Shown in pieces: positions 4,414 to 5,582 of a stretch of 5,582 nt of DNA. Source of the DNA: a bacterium (GTDB lineage: Archaea > Thermoproteota > Nitrososphaeria > Nitrososphaerales > CADDZS01); NCBI GenBank assembly GCA_027310845.1, contig DAIDAB010000142.1, forward strand, positions 1 to 5,582, given 5' to 3'. Numbering within the stretch: position 1 is the first letter of the stretch; each line of letters begins with the position of its first letter. The translations under genes and the position numbers were made by a program. The notes beneath the pieces are model-generated. The model had not been told where the DNA came from. It searched no databases and saw only the letters and a program-made list of their open reading frames with translations.

Positions 4414-5582
4414 ATGCCTCTCTTACACCTCGGTCGCGAGGATGGAATCCCTGACGGGCAGCCATTTGATGTGAGCGCAGAGCTTGTAGCAACGGGAAGG
4501 ACTTGCGTCATAGGAACAAGCGGCAGTGGCAAGAGCTACACTGTGGGTGTAATTTGCGAAGAGCTATGCAAGAGTCAGATTCCCTTTGTGATTATAGATA
4601 CTGAAGGAGAGTACTCAGGCCTCAAGGAAAAATACGAAGCAATATGGATTGGGGATGACGAAAAGTGCGACCTGAACTGGAAGGGCCTTGATCTCAATAT
4701 ACTGGCGCAGAACGCGCTCGATGCCGTTCCTCTTATCATGGATCTCTCTGAGGCAGACAGGCCGAAAGACAAGGTCGGAAAATTCCTTTCCGCATTGTAT
4801 CAAGAGATTTCAAAGCGCAGAACACCATATCTCGTAGTGCTCGAAGAGGCAGACAGATTCGCACCCCAAGCAGGACAGAGGCTAGAGATATTCAACGAAG
4901 TAGCAAGAAGGGGAAGAAAACGCGGGCTAGGACTCATGCTTTGCACGCAGAGGCCTTCACTAGTAGACAAGAATATCCTTAGCCAATGCGCCAACCAGAT
5001 AATTGGAAAGCTAGTGATAAAGAACGACCTGCAATCGGTGGCTCAATTTTTCCCCGGCCACGGGCTTCCAAACCAGCTCACATCACTTGGTCCTGGACAG
5101 TTCTTCATCATGGGAGGATTGTCTCCAGTTCCCGCGCTGGTCAAATTCAGACAAAGAGAAACAAGACACGGCGGAATCACTCCAAGACTCAGCACGCAGT
5201 CAGTCAGACCCACAATTGAAAGGATTCTTGCAAACCTGAGGGGAAATATCCTAGTTGCGAAAGAAGAGCCAGTCCTTGGATTACCACTCCTGATAGAGCC
5301 GCCCGATGTTCCGCCACTAATCAGGGTTGAAAAGAGCTTTAAGTATTTCGGTGAAAGGGAGAATATCGTTAGGGTAGATCTCCAGTACAGGCCGCTGGTT
5401 GAAGTCGCTGTCAGAATCAGAACTGGACTTTTGAAAAAGAAATTCGAATTGATGAGCTTTTTCCTTGATGGCATGACGGGGAGGATAGTAGGACTCGAAG
5501 ATCGCTTAATTTTCCGCGGTGGATTGGAACGCTTTTTGGGCCTTGAAGGGCCCCTGGTCGCAACCTTAAGGGCGCTATCTCC
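4414..5582 (+). CDS. HerA/FtsK-superfamily (DUF87-type) ATPase, truncated by the window end
   Basis: 389 residues of a cytosolic P-loop ATPase are visible, and the frame is still open at the right edge. Landmarks are Walker A GTSGSGKS (34-41), the strand IIDTEGEYSGL (60-70), Walker B PYLVVLEEADRFAP (138-151) with Glu144/Glu145, an Arg-rich finger region EVARRGRKRG (162-171), and the sensor LCTQRPS (176-182). This order is that of HerA-like hexameric DNA translocases. The usual N-terminal HAS-barrel of HerA is absent: the chain begins MPLLHLGRED and reaches Walker A at once. Residues after about 260 form a domain I cannot name (around IEPPDVPPLIRV and FFLDGMTGRIVGL). ATG 4414 is preferred because MPLLHLG matches the compact start of such proteins. 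In-frame ATGs at 4327, 4351 and 4354 would add up to 29 residues. No nurA, mre11 or rad50 is next to it, so a repair role is not shown. Confidence 0.9.
   Translation, partial: MPLLHLGREDGIPDGQPFDVSAELVATGRTCVIGTSGSGKSYTVGVICEELCKSQIPFVIIDTEGEYSGLKEKYEAIWIGDDEKCDLNWKGLDLNILAQNALDAVPLIMDLSEADRPKDKVGKFLSALYQEISKRRTPYLVVLEEADRFAPQAGQRLEIFNEVARRGRKRGLGLMLCTQRPSLVDKNILSQCANQIIGKLVIKNDLQSVAQFFPGHGLPNQLTSLGPGQFFIMGGLSPVPALVKFRQRETRHGGITPRLSTQSVRPTIERILANLRGNILVAKEEPVLGLPLLIEPPDVPPLIRVEKSFKYFGERENIVRVDLQYRPLVEVAVRIRTGLLKKKFELMSFFLDGMTGRIVGLEDRLIFRGGLERFLGLEGPLVATLRALS

Noticed and set aside
5043..5474. 143-residue minus-strand frame inside the ATPase gene
   Set aside because: It is a shadow frame; the plus-strand ATPase reading continues with conserved family features through this stretch.

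Overview
The window looks archaeal. Promoters are TATA-like rather than bacterial -35/-10 boxes. Shine-Dalgarno sites are sparse, and the one clear site (AGGTGAG before the regulator gene) fits an archaeal 16S tail. The gene content is a one-domain winged-helix regulator, a HerA/FtsK-superfamily ATPase with the archaeal DUF87-type layout, a threonine/glycine-metabolism PLP enzyme and a two-dinucleotide-domain flavoprotein disulfide reductase. The protein styles remind me most of Nitrososphaerota (Thaumarchaeota), but I cannot prove that from one window. Base composition is moderate and no mobile element, CRISPR array, tRNA or rRNA was found.

Layout. 1-634 is a leftward unit: a winged-helix regulator (305-634) with a good TATA box and ribosome-binding site, followed 32 bases later by a 49-residue protein with two CxxC pairs (123-272, a small zinc-ribbon candidate). 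A T-rich stretch lies just past its stop. A TATA-like box at the left edge points to another leftward gene outside the window. 635-899 is the divergent intergenic region. 900-2093 (+) is a glycine C-acetyltransferase (kbl) family gene. 2159-3580 (-) converges on it and encodes a 473-residue flavoprotein disulfide reductase. It would normally be called dihydrolipoyl dehydrogenase, but it carries features closer to mycothione/mercuric reductases, including an Arg-containing NADP-type motif.

3581-4413 is an 833-base gap with no convincing large gene. It holds a cluster of strong inverted repeats (about 3690-3840 and 4045-4074), a 17-bp dyad made of two 9-bp direct repeats (4146-4163), a good TATA box (4222-4230) and one possible 35-residue microprotein. 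From 4414 (+) a HerA-like ATPase with Walker A, Walker B, Arg-rich and sensor motifs runs off the right edge.

How the genes fit together: the regulator and CxxC protein are probably co-transcribed. Kbl makes or uses glycine and acetyl-CoA, and the flavoprotein handles a disulfide substrate. Although Kbl and a lipoamide dehydrogenase could meet through glycine cleavage, the convergent orientation and the NADP-type motif argue against reading them as one pathway. The ATPase appears independent of both. The most interesting leads are the reclassification of the flavoprotein, the CxxC microprotein beside the regulator, and the structured non-coding segment.
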